From the NCBI GenBank assembly GCA_036971475.1, contig JBAIZL010000002.1, positions 17,097,067 to 17,161,066 of the forward strand: 64,000 nt of DNA. Direction: 5' to 3'. The translations under genes were made by a program, and so were the position numbers. Source of the stretch: Prosapia bicincta. Taxonomy: Eukaryota; Arthropoda; Insecta; Hemiptera; Cercopidae. The notes beneath the pieces were generated by a model. The model worked only from the letters and a program-made list of their open reading frames with translations, had not been told where the DNA came from and did not search any database. This document shows positions 12,369 through 26,200 of the stretch, piece by piece (the first letter of the stretch is position 1; each line of letters begins with the position of its first letter).

Positions 12369-12400
12369 GTTACTACTACAAACTCTAACTTACAACTTGA

Positions 12401-14640
12401 TTTTTACTGTAATTTTTAATTTTTCTCTCCAAATTTTTATTTTTATCACTTTGTCATGTCTCACATATGATAAAAACGAATGATTAAACACAATAATTGT
12501 GTCTTAAATATATACTTTAGCAAGCAGAATGAAACCAGGAACGTAAAAATCAACAACGTGAGACACAAAACACAAACAAAAACAGTTCAACATAATTAAA
12601 ATATCACACCGCGTACTACATGTAACACCGCAAATAAGATCACAAAAAACTGTTGTAGAGAAACACTGTTGTTTACATTAGATAATAAAATAAAGACATT
12701 AATGCGTTGTAGAAATGTTGAATAGGAATCAAAGATGGTGAAAATAAAAGTGTACATAAAGAACACCTAGGCACCTCTACCCCTTCGGCTCAAACATTTA
12801 CTATGGTTTAGTTAGAGAAATAATTATATAAATGAAAAACATTGAAAGTCTTAAAATGAAAACTACAGGAAATATTTTGACTTACAACAAGGAGTTATTT
12901 TTGAAACATTTTGTATCGTCTACTGGTTTTATTAAATTGATTTTACAGGGAACACAAAAAATATATATTTTGTTGGTTTGCGTACCGCACAAAACTATGC
13001 ATGTAAATTTGATTACTTTTCAATTTTTCTGAATCAGATGGATTTTTAAAACACGCAATACTTTTTTTTGTTTCAAAATAGAGATATACACGCAATAAAA
13101 AAAATAACAGCTTCATTTGGAAAAAAACTTAGTTAAAGGTATACAAACCGCATTACAATCCTGTTATTTATTAGGAAGCAACCCTCGCCGATAAATTGGA
13201 ATCAGTATTTTTGACATCAAATTAAATTCCCACCCCAAAAAAATATAAAATCGTCGAGCGTACAGAACAACCCAGTAATTAATACCGTGACAGCAGGGGC
13301 GGGGGTAGTATATCATCCCTACTGACTGAGTTATGCCCGGAAAACCTTTACCCACGTATGCAGGGCTGTAAATATCCCACAACGTGTTTGTAAACAGTTT
13401 TGTTTTGTTGGTAGTACTGTGGAACGTTTTTAAGTTGGAGCTAGCTGTACCAAAGCAGGGTTTCCATATTGTAATGGCTGTTTTTTAGGCCCTTTGAGTC
13501 TTCATTGTCCTATTGTGAGACTTCATTTATAGTTACTCTCTCAAAAAATATAAATATTTGTGATATGTTTCAGCAAGAAACGGAAATAAAAATACCGAAA
13601 ATTACCGTTAATACAATTGTTTCTTATTATTAAATTAAAGAAATAGTTGATTTTGTCCACAAAAATATTTATTTGTGTAGACATAAATATGACGACACAT
13701 TTATTTTCTTATTTGACGTCACATTTATTTTTTTATATAACGTCACATTTAACTGCATATTTTCGTAAACCGAACGAATTGTGCCGAATATTTAATATAA
13801 AAATCTAACAGCTGTTTTCGTCTTCCCATGGAGGTAATTTTCAGGTTATCTTCAAATCATTTTCAAAATTTAATTTCAGAAATATTATATATTAAATTAA
13901 ATTATGTTATGAACTATGAATTTTCACAACGGCTTTTATTATTAATAATATGTTATTTTACTTTCTATATTAAAATATATGTTTTTTAATTACTACTAAA
14001 TTATAAAATTTAAAAATGTATATTATTAAAAGAAATAAAGTTAGGTTTCGTTCTGTATTAAATGAGTTTACGTCCTTTCTCTGCCACACGACATCAGAAT
14101 ATATAATAGATAAATTAGGATATTGGATATATTATAGACTTTTACAAACCTTTATGAAGCTTTTAGTGACATGATTTTACCCTTATTTCTTTCCATGTGA
14201 ATTTACATTTTAGCCATACGTATAATGTCCGATACTCGACCATTTTATTTACTGATTAGAATTTGATTAGCTGTTTTTTATTTTGGGAATATTTTACAAA
14301 CAATTCCAAACAGGTGGCCGTCACTTGTAGCTGCATAAACTGTAAAATTGGACTTTTTAAGAATATTACATTAGAACCAATTTGAATTTATCTCTTTTGA
14401 TTTGTCATCACAGAGCAAATTTGATTGGGAACACATCTCCCTAAACCCACTCAGCGCATCTGTGATAATTAAGGAAATCTTTTAATTGAGATATTCTCTC
14501 ACAGAATATTTTACCCTTCGTGTTTCCCTTCATTTTTAATCCTACAATTTAATTACAGCCACAACCCAAATCGAAACATGTTGTCATCTTTAGGACGCTG
14601 ATTTAAAGAGCTGCATCACTTCGGATCCGCTAGATATTAT
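12401..14640. other. AT-rich sequence, no gene seen
   Basis: About 2.2 kb with no recognised coding region. Three degenerate copies of a CGTCACATTTATTTTYTTAT-like unit lie at about 13683-13755. Confidence 0.5.
13683..13755. repeat. Short tandem repeat, ~29 bp x 2.5
   Basis: Three successive ACGWCACATTTA blocks, each followed by a T-rich stretch, spaced about 29 bp apart. Confidence 0.7.
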
Positions 14641-14660
14641 TTTTCAATTCCTTCTATTAG

Positions 14661-14661
<1 letters not shown>

Positions 14662-14749
<88 letters not shown>
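14662..14749. repeat. (CT)n then (TA)n microsatellite
   Basis: (CT)10 merges into (TA)n. The 3' end of the TA tract is the left boundary of the inserted hammerhead element. Confidence 0.95.
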
Positions 14750-14752
<3 letters not shown>

Positions 14753-14962
14753 AACTAAGTCAAAATACAAATACAAGAATTATAATTGAATTTACTGTAT
14801 TTATATGAATTTACTAACAGATATATTCCTGATGATGTTGGTACTGTTAGCCAACGAAAAGCTTTGAATTGTAAATTCAATTATAATTCTTGTATTTGTA
14901 TTTTGACTTAGTTCTTTATTAATACACAAGAATTAATATTGCGATATTTATATATATTGTTA
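14750..14962 (+). mobile_element. PLE-derived foldback element with hammerhead (AAGCUU family)
   Basis: The left arm (about 14750-14793) is the reverse complement of the right arm (about 14875-14920), both built on the AAAGAACTAAGTC / TACAAATACAAGAATTATAA sequence. The same arms flank the element with the endonuclease remnant at 56577-57189. The right arm has an extra ~40 bp ending in GCGATATT before TA-rich sequence resumes. The interior is reduced to the hammerhead. It is inserted in the (TA)n tract of a DR480 copy. Confidence 0.7.
14825..14869 (+). ncRNA. Type I hammerhead candidate (AAGCUU family)
   Basis: Stem I strand AUUC (14825-14828), CUGAUGA (14829-14835), extra U, stem II GUUGG/CCAAC closing a nine-nucleotide loop, GAAA (14856-14859), then AGCUUU and the returning strand GAAU (14866-14869). 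Predicted cleavage follows the U at 14865. Stem III is the palindrome AAGCUU with no loop, so dimer formation would be needed. Confidence 0.65.
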
Positions 14963-15535
14963 AAGTTTTCAATCGTAAATCAAATACTTTTTATTCATTC
15001 GCTCAAATTCAAATACATATTTTTTTTATAGTGGAGGACAATTGATTTTAATACAGTGTTTTTCAAATATATGATTCATTAATTAAATTTAAATAATTAT
15101 TTTAAAAATTAATTTCTCTTTCTATTTTTACACTTAATATTGTAACTCTGTCATATAAATATATATATATCAATTGTGATTAATTGTAGGAATTGACTTT
15201 AAGAAATTTTATATTTTACTTGTTTAATGGTAATACAATTATTTGATAGATTATTAACTTTAGTATTTAATGAGAGAAAAACTTTTCACAAAAAGTTATG
15301 CAATATAGTTATTTAATCCCATTTGGTGTAAAATAATATTACATATGATTTCATAAAAGAGCTGATTTTATGTTATAGATTGTGGTGGAACAGCTTGTTT
15401 AACGTATAGGTTATGTTACTTTATTTATATCAATTGTAATTATTTAATAAAAAGTTACTATATTAATTTTTTTATTTAAGTAGGAATTGACTTAGAAATA
15501 ACATTTTTATATTACTTGTTTGTTACATTTCTTAA

Positions 15536-18310
15536 CCACAGTTCCAGTGACGTCATGAAAGTACACTCTCCAACAAGAATAGCTGTAAGGCATTGTATGA
15601 GTTTGAGTTTAAACCTTGCAAACGCAGGCTGTCCATGCTAACACAATGTTAACACGCACTGTATAAAATCTAATTAGCTACTTTACACTGTATTACGTCA
15701 AAGCACTTGACTTAACGAAGGAAGTGTTTCTTGTGCGTGTAGCGTTACCGTTGCTACACTTTTATTTTTTGCTTTTCTCGATAAGGAAGTTATTTTTCGA
15801 AAACGTATTCTCTTTTATGTCATTGAAAGAAATGTATTTAAGTCCTGTACTATAAACTTTTAAGCTAATTTAATTCGTTAAATTAGATATCTACTTTAGA
15901 TTGTAGGTCTGCCTTACAAGCCCTCAGCAAAGGTACTTCTAGTCAATCTTGAGTATCCTAGCATAGCTTGGATAACTTCAACGTCTCCAGAAAAAAGTGC
16001 ATCTTACAATGGATTCCTGTCCGTGTGAACCTTGAATTCAATGAAATTCCTGACTCCTAAATATGCCAAAAGCCTAAATCAAAACACAATCCTGATTTCG
16101 CTTTTCCAAAATCAAAACTAATTTCCCCCTCGAGAATCAAAGCTCATAATCATGTAACTCATCTCAACATTGATAAGAAAATAGCCGCGAGTCTAGTGAG
16201 ATTAGGAACAAATGTCATATGACATGACTAACAAATATCAAAACAGTCTTGACGAAGAACTTTCACCACACCATGTTTCCAACTCCCCTACAGTTGCTGC
16301 AGGCCTTCACCGCTTGAACTATCCTACAGGGGAAGATTTATACTCTGATAATGTCATAGACATTGCATGGACAACTCCAGCACCACATACAATTTGATTC
16401 TATAGTGCATACGACACCAACCAACACACCATATATCTACTTTTAGTTTTTTTTTATTATTACCTTTATTTTTTCCTAATTTTGTTGATTTTAACAAAAT
16501 AAAGGGAAAGAATCTGATTATATAATGGCATGGAATCCTACAGGATCCGAATGCAATTCTGACATGCAGTCCTACAGGATCTGCGTAACAAGAGCGGGTT
16601 AACCTTTAGTGAAGATAAAAAGAGGTTACTGTAAGGGCCTAAAAAAAAATCAAGTCAGTAAAGAACAGAAACAAAAAAAAATGGAACCTGTCTTTTCTTT
16701 TATAATGAAAGAAATTTATAAATAATATTATGCGTTTATGAAGACTTTTTAATTGGTTATTTGATTGTATTTATTAGTTTTATTATTAACTTAAATATAC
16801 GGATTCAGATTTTTACTTTTAGTTTCTTACTAACCCCCAATATTTATTTGGTCGACTTTGAGAACAACTGATCTGTAACGTTTGGATGGATAAGTGCTAA
16901 ATTGATTATTGAGGCAACCAATTTTACTTTTAAGAAATTATAATGTTGTGAAATAATAATTATTATTATTAATAAATATAATAATAATGTAAAGACATAA
17001 TATGAAACAATTACTTATAATGTGTGGTATGTACGTAAAGTAATATTCATCTCTATCCATAAAACAATTTATCCCCGCAGGGAATACTCAGGATTTTGCG
17101 TCCCTCGGGTATCCCAGTCAAACAGCGCAACGTAAACACAAAACTACATACATAACCACAAAACTACCACATCCAACATCCTACTTCTATCACACACAAT
17201 ATATACACACTTCCCTTTGACTTCTGCACGGCTAAGAGTCTTTGTCCTCAAGAGACATCGTTTACGCTTACACCCGAAAGAATGTTCCAACAAACTTCGT
17301 TTTCGGAGGATAAAAATGTCCTGCCTTCAACCTACATATTCCTTTCCTTCATTTGTAGAAGCCTGAGAAGATACAGCCTTATTACACCGAAAGAAAGTTG
17401 GTATAACGACTAGCAATATCTTTCACTATATTCCTGATCAGAGGAACTTGTGTTCTTATTTTAACCTATTCACTCTTCTTTTCGTATACTTCAGATGTGA
17501 TTACAATCAATTTGAGATATTATCGTAAAGTATAGTGTCACTCTTTAGTAAAATGACGCTTATATAAAGAGTCGTTTAGTAAAAACGGCTTGAAGTGATA
17601 ACGGCAAAAAAGTGACAATCCCGCAAATAAAGCACCAGCAAAAAAACAAACAATAAATACTAGCACACAAATGGATTACACTAGCGTAATAACGATAGCC
17701 TGTAACACAAAATACAAAAAACCAACAAAACAGGGGGAAATTTTTTTATCACCTACATATACATAAATAAGACTTCAAATTAGATCTAAACTTAAATAAT
17801 TGAAGTCCAAGTTAGGTCTAAAAATTGACAATATACAACACAGCAAACACATTCACGCGCGCACACATTTATACTCACACAAGATAACGCTCAAGCACCA
17901 AATACATAAAAACATAACTGTATAGACGACAACGAATTCTACACAAAACAAACAAATGCTAACCTTCAATCAAGATTCAAAGACAGTATACACTATGTTA
18001 AATACGGCACCGAATTCTTTGTCGCTGAATAAATAAAAGAAATAATTTACCCTCATATAAGCATCAACCTAAACCTAGAGAATAACCCTATCAACAGAAA
18101 TTACCATGTTTCAACACAGTTAAACAATATGAAATTTTCCAACGGGCCCAGCACAAATATAAAAATCAACTACGTGAACAAACCCAGTGAAAAATAAAGT
18201 CCACTCTTTGACCACATTTTTTAAACAGCTGATTGAAACCGTTGGTGTCCAGCTTTCTATCGTTCAACCTAGAAACTGTTGAGGATCCCTTTGGGAGTTT
18301 TCCATAAATC
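15536..18310. other. Sequence without a recognised gene
   Basis: About 2.8 kb. An open frame at 16212-16397 (61 residues, Pro/Ser/Thr-rich C-terminus) has no recognised motif. Short imperfect repeats of CCTACAGGATC lie near 16540 and 16572. No RNA gene was seen. Confidence 0.5.
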
Positions 18311-18315
18311 AAGTT

Positions 18316-18795
18316 ATTATTTCAATTGCTTCTATTAGTTTGCAATCTTTCTATTTATATCTTGTTTAAAATTTTAATCATTAGTAAAATACGTTATTTC
18401 AGCCACTCAAATTCAAATACATTTGTTAAAGTTGTAGTGGATGACACTTGATGTTAATACAGTTTTTTCAAATATTAAATTTATAGGTAAATTTAATAAT
18501 GAATTAATTTTAGTTTCATATAGGAGAAAAACTTTTTAAAAAAGGGGCATGGTGGGCAATATAGTTATTTCGTCCCATTTGAAGTAAAATAAGTGACAAC
18601 ATATGATTTCATAAATCAGCTGATTTTATGTTATAGGTTATGTGGTAGAACAGCTGTTTTAACGCATATGTTGTATTACTTTATTAATATTAATTATAAT
18701 TATTTAATAAAAAGTATATAAAATCAAATTTTAATTTGTTAACCTAACTAGGATTTGACATTAAATATGTTTTTGTTTATATTACTTCTTTTATG
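18316..18795 (+). repeat. DR480 dispersed repeat, near full length without (TA)n
   Basis: Begins TTTCAATTGCTTCTATTAG and ends with GGATTTGACATTAAATATG and ATTACTTC. Both CAGCTG palindromes are intact (near 18618 and 18652). It is the clearest copy lacking a TA expansion, which helps define the ~480-bp core. Confidence 0.8.
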
Positions 18796-20122
18796 GAGTT
18801 TAAACGTAAAAGATTCTCAGATCATCATGTTTCTATAATAAAAAGGTCAAACTTTAATGTAAGATTTTTAACAAAGGCAGACATTATTCTCTGTATAGAA
18901 GGCGTTGGCTCCCAACAGCTGGCCTCGGATCGTGATTAAAGCAAGACAATACGAAACCTCCGCATGTCGACACGTTTTGATGGAACTTTTGTTCAGCTAA
19001 ATTTGCAGTTAGACTACTTTGTTGGTGCAACCGGCAAATGTGTGCCCGTGCGCGGCTCATTTAACAATGCCTTTTAGTGTTTACCCTACATTCTACCAAC
19101 TTAACAAACCAAAACAGTTGTAAATATTTACACGCTCAACCCCTATGCTTCATTCCTAAATCAACCCCTTGTTTAAATCAGGGCGCAAACAGTACTGTTT
19201 ACACAATGTGCAAGTTTACAATTGTTTCTTGTTTTTATGGCCGGGGGATGATACAGAAGAGCCCTTATTAAAACCCATTTCGCTCACGCTGAACTACTTT
19301 CGTAAGCCTGGCTTTAACTCTACGATATCAATTTTATTTTAAATTTTTCTGATATGACGTTTAGGTGCTTTTTATAAAGACATTTACAGCATCTTTCTTT
19401 ATTAAACAGGACTTTTTAAAACTACAATTTAAGGAGGCTTTGTAAACGGGTTTGATTCTCCAAAACATTTTAAATTTTATCCAAGCGATCTCGATTTAGT
19501 TTTGACTTAGTCATATCACAGTAGAACTCAATAACCCTCGATGATACACTACCCATGCGAGAAATGATACTTTCCAATGGTGTGTGTGTGTGTGTGTGTA
19601 TGTATGTTTGTATAAGTAAATGTAAACTAAACTATTAACAAACCCAGTAAAGACTAATATTATTTCCAAGCGTACGAGTATAAAGAATTGAAGACAGTCT
19701 CCCAGTCTTTGTCTCTCGTGGCTGTTTATTGTTCAGATATTACACGGTAATGTGATACCGACTTCTTTTGTTTTGTGGAATGCATTCTTCTTTGTGTCGA
19801 GTCTGTTCTTTGTGATTACAAGACGTCTGTGACGATGTTTCACTTGTAGGTTGGCGTTTTGGTGAATTATTATTTCACAGTCGTTTCTTGTTCAGGTTTT
19901 TACTATATCTGCTCGTCAGGTAGCCTATCTTTGTTTGTATTTATATGTGCGTAGATTTTATAATATTTTACTTGTATCCTCTTGTGTACTTTTCTTTTGT
20001 ATCTCGTGTAGTGTGTTGCTCAACAAAGTCACTGTTTTTCAAGTACAGGTGATAGGAACGCTTTAAATGTCTTTTGCGTGTAACCTGAATATCTATAAAA
20101 GATTTGTTTATTAGAATTTATA

Positions 20123-20125
<3 letters not shown>
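18796..20125. other. Sequence without a recognised gene
   Basis: A short (TG)n run lies at 19580-19600. The open frame 19077-19271 has no recognisable motif. Confidence 0.5.
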
Positions 20126-22430
<2,305 letters not shown>

Positions 22431-22434
22431 TACA

Positions 22435-22745
22435 AGATAAACAAGTAATATAAAAAAAGCATTTTAAGTCAGTACCTTCTTAGCTCGACAAAGAGGTATT
22501 TTATTTTAATTAATTTTTATTAATAATTACAATAAATACAAGTATGTATGTGCATATGACAGAATCACAATATTAGGTGGCATAACAGAAAGTGAGCTTA
22601 ATTTTAAAGTTAACAAGTGTCATCCATTACAAGTTTTTAAAATGTATTTGAACTTCAGTGCATGGATAAAATGTATTTTATTAACGATTGAAAATTTGAA
22701 AAACAAATATATAACGAGAGTGTGAACTAATAGAATGAATTTATC
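22435..22745 (-). repeat. DR480 dispersed repeat, internally deleted
   Basis: Minus orientation: the family end (AACAAGTAATAT) lies at about 22440 and the start block (TGTGAACTAATAGAATGAAT) at about 22725. The central part with the CAGCTG palindromes is missing or diverged (about 22560-22600). The deletion variant at 37788 shares the TATGACAGAAT block, so the two represent one deleted subfamily. Confidence 0.7.
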
Positions 22746-23164
22746 TAAATTTGTCTGTCACATAAACGAATTACAAAGTAGCAAAATCTTACTTCATTAA
22801 TTTTTAAATGCCTTATCTTTGATATTATTGCTGCGTAATTACATTACCATTGGAACATTATGTTACACAGAACTCAAGTACATTTCTGAAAGACTTGGTA
22901 ACACAATCTCTCTCTCTCTCTCTCTCTCAACCCCCCCCCCCTCTTACTTGGTATGGAGTACATTTATATGCTAAAAATGGCCTTAATACGGTGAGAAATG
23001 ATACATGTGCCCTCATCTTATTCTTTACTTTATCTTTCGATTTTGACGACTTTTAAACTGCCTGTTGAAGTAGTCACATAGCTACATGACCAGTAGAGTC
23101 GGTCTACCGTGCCTATTAACTTGCTTCTACCCTTAGAACTTGCCTATTACTTACCTTGCTCATA
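22746..23164. other. Sequence with a (CT)n-(C)n run; fades into satellite
   Basis: A (CT)n run then about ten Cs lies at 22906-22941. From about 23060 very degenerate satellite-like segments appear (TAGTACC/CTACC fragments), as expected at the edge of an ageing array. Confidence 0.5.
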
Positions 23165-23299
23165 TTCAATCAGAAGCGTCCCTATCATCCAAGTACCGTG
23201 ACCTACCTGAACAGTAGCACGTCCCTATCCATCAAATTTCTTTGCCCTACCCACACCGTAGCACGTCCCTGCCCCTTAATACCATGACCCTACCCATTA

Positions 23300-26200
23300 G
23301 GTACCACGTAATGCCCACACAGTAGCACGTCCCTATCCCGCTAGTACCACGACCCTGCATACACAGTTAAACGCTCCTAACCATACAGTAGTATAAACCT
23401 TCCACCAAGTAACAAACCCTGTCCACACAGTAGCACGTCCCTATTTACCTAGTACCACGTCCCTACCAATACAGTAGCACGTCCCTATCCCGCTAGTACC
23501 ACGATCCTGCCCACACAGTAAAACGCTCCTATCCATACAGTAGTATAAACCTTCCACCAAGTAACAAGTCCTGCCCACACAGTATCGCGTCCCTATTTAC
23601 CTAGTACTACGTCCCTACCCACACTGTAGCACGTCCCTATCCCGCTAGTACCACGAATCTGCATACACAGTTAAACGCTCCTAACCATACAGTAGTATAA
23701 ACCTTCCACCAAGTAACAAGTCCTGCCCACACAGTAGCGCGTCCCTATTTACCTAGTTCCACGTCCCTGCCCACACAGTAGCACGTCCCAATCCCGCTAG
23801 TACCACGACCCTGCATACACAGTTAAACGCTCCTAACCATACAGTAGTATAAACCTTCCACCAAGTAACAAGTCCTGCCAACACAGTAGCACGTCCCTAT
23901 CCCGCTAGTACCACGACTCTACCCACACAGTAAAACGCTCCTAACCATACAGTAGTATAAACCTTCCACCAAGTAACAAGACCTACCCACACAGTAGCAC
24001 GTCCCTATCCCGCTAGTACCACGATCCTGCCCACACAGTAAAACGCACCTAACCATACAGTAGTATAAAACTCCCACCAAGTAACAAGTCCTACCCACAC
24101 AGTAGCACGTCCCTATCCCGCTAGTACCACAATCCTGCCCACACAGTAAAACGCTCCTACCCATACAGTAGAATAAGCCTATCCACCAAGTAACAAGTCC
24201 TGCCCACACTGTAGTACGTCCCTATCCCGCTAGTACCACGACTCTAACCACACAGTAAAACGCTCCTAACCATACAGTAGTATAAACCTACCACCAAGTA
24301 AAAAGTCCTGCCCACACTGTAGTACGTCCCTATCCCGCTAGTACCACAATCCTGCCCACACAGTAAAACGCTCCTACCCATACAGTAGAATAAGCCTATC
24401 CACCAAGTAACAAGTCCTGCCCACACTGTAGTACGTCCCTATCCCGCTAGTACCACGTCCCTACCCACACAGTAGCACGTCCCTATCCCGCTAGTACCAC
24501 GATCCTGCCCACACAGTAAAACGCTCCTAACCATACAGTAGTATTAACCTTCCACCAAGTAAAAAGTCCTGCCCACACAGTAGCACGTCCCTATCCCGCT
24601 AGTACCACGACCCTGCATTCACAATTAAACGCTCCTAACCATACAGTAGTATAAACCTTCCACCAAGTAACAAATCCTGCCCACACAGTAGCACGTCCCT
24701 ATCCCGCTAATACCACGACCCTGCATACACAGTTAAAGGCTCCTAACCATACAGTAGTATAAACCTTCCACCAAGTAACAAGTCCTGCCCACACAGTAGC
24801 ACGTCCCTATCCCGCTAGTACCACGACTCTACCCACACAGTAAAACGCTCCTAACCATACAGTAGTATAAACCTTCCACCAAGTAACAAGCCATGCCCAC
24901 ACAGTAGCACGTCCCTATCCCGCTAGTACCACGACCCTGCATTCACAATTAAACGCTCCTAACCATACAGTAGTATAAACCTTCCACCAAGTAACAAGTC
25001 CTGCCCACACAATAGCACGTCCCTATCCCGCTAGTACCACGAACCTGCCCACACAGTAAAACGCTCCTAACCATACAGTAGTATTAACCTTCCACCAAGT
25101 AAAAAGTCCTGCCCACACAGTAGCACGTCCCTATCCCGCTAGTACCACGACCCTGCATTCACAATTAAACGCTCCTAACCATACAGTAGTATAAACCTTC
25201 CACCAAGTAACAAATCCTGCCCACACAGTAGCACGTCCCTATCCCGCTAATACCACGACCCTGCATACACAGTTAAACGCTCCTAACCATATAGTAGTAT
25301 AAACCTATCCACCAAGTAACACGTCCTACCCACACAGTAGCACGTCCCTATTTACCTAGTACCACGTCCCTACCCACACAGTAGCACGTCCCTATCCCGC
25401 TAGTACCACGACCCTGCCCACACAGTTAAACTCTCCTAACCATACTTTTGTAGTATAAGCCTATCCACCAAGTAACAAGTCCTGCCCACACAGTAGCACG
25501 TCCCTATCCACCTAGTACCACGATCCTGCCCACACAGTACAACGTTCCTAACCATACAGTAGTATAAACCTTCCACCAAGTAACAAGACCTACCCACACA
25601 GTAGCACGTCCCTATCCCGCTAGTACCACGATCCTGCCCACACAGTAAAACGCACCTAACCATACAGTAGTATAAAACTCCCACCAAGTAACAAGTCCTG
25701 CCCACACAGTAGCAAGTCCCTATCCCGCTAGTACCACAATCCTGCCCACACAGTAAAACGCTCCTAACCATACAGTAGAATAAGCCTATCCACCAAGTAA
25801 CAAGTCCTGCCCACACTGTAGCACGTCCCTATCCCGCTAGTACCACGACTCTACCCACACAGTAAAACGCTCCTAACCATACAGTAGTATAAACCTACCA
25901 CCAAGTAACAAGTCATGCCCAGACAGTAGCACGTCCCTATTTACCTAGTACCACGTCCCTACCCGTACAGTAGCACGTTCCTATCCCGCTAGTACCAAGA
26001 TCCTGAACACACAGTAAAACGCTCCTAACCATACAGTAGTATAAACCTTCCACCAAGTAACAAGTCCTGCCCACACAGTAGCACGTCCCTATTTACCTAG
26101 TACCACGTCCCTACCCACACAGTAGCACGTCCCTATCCCGCTAGTACCACGATCCTGCCCACACAGTAAAACGCTTCTAACCATACAGTAGTATAAACCT

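Larger units (their letters stand above)
11904..12400 (-). mobile_element. Tandem pair of hammerhead-bearing repeats (332-bp spacing)
   Basis: The segment starting at 11904 (TTTAAACAAATATTC...) recurs at 12236 with high identity for about 160 bp, so the first unit is 332 bp and the second is partial. Each copy holds a minus-strand hammerhead core (11994-12039 and 12326-12368). Tandem terminal repeats with a hammerhead are a known arrangement of Penelope-like elements and of the related animal retrozymes. No reverse transcriptase or endonuclease sequence lies next to this pair, so it is a non-autonomous or residual form. Confidence 0.6.
14640..15535 (+). repeat. DR480 dispersed repeat split by a hammerhead element
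   Basis: The start block TTCAATTCCTTCTATTAG lies at about 14643 and runs into (CT)n and (TA)n. A PLE-derived foldback element (14750-14962) then intervenes. DR480 resumes near 14965 with TTTTCAATCGTAAATCAAAT and continues to AGGAATTGACTTAGAAATAA and ATTACTTGTTTG. The second half has a further internal duplication (AGGAATTGAC occurs at about 15190 and 15482). Confidence 0.75.
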
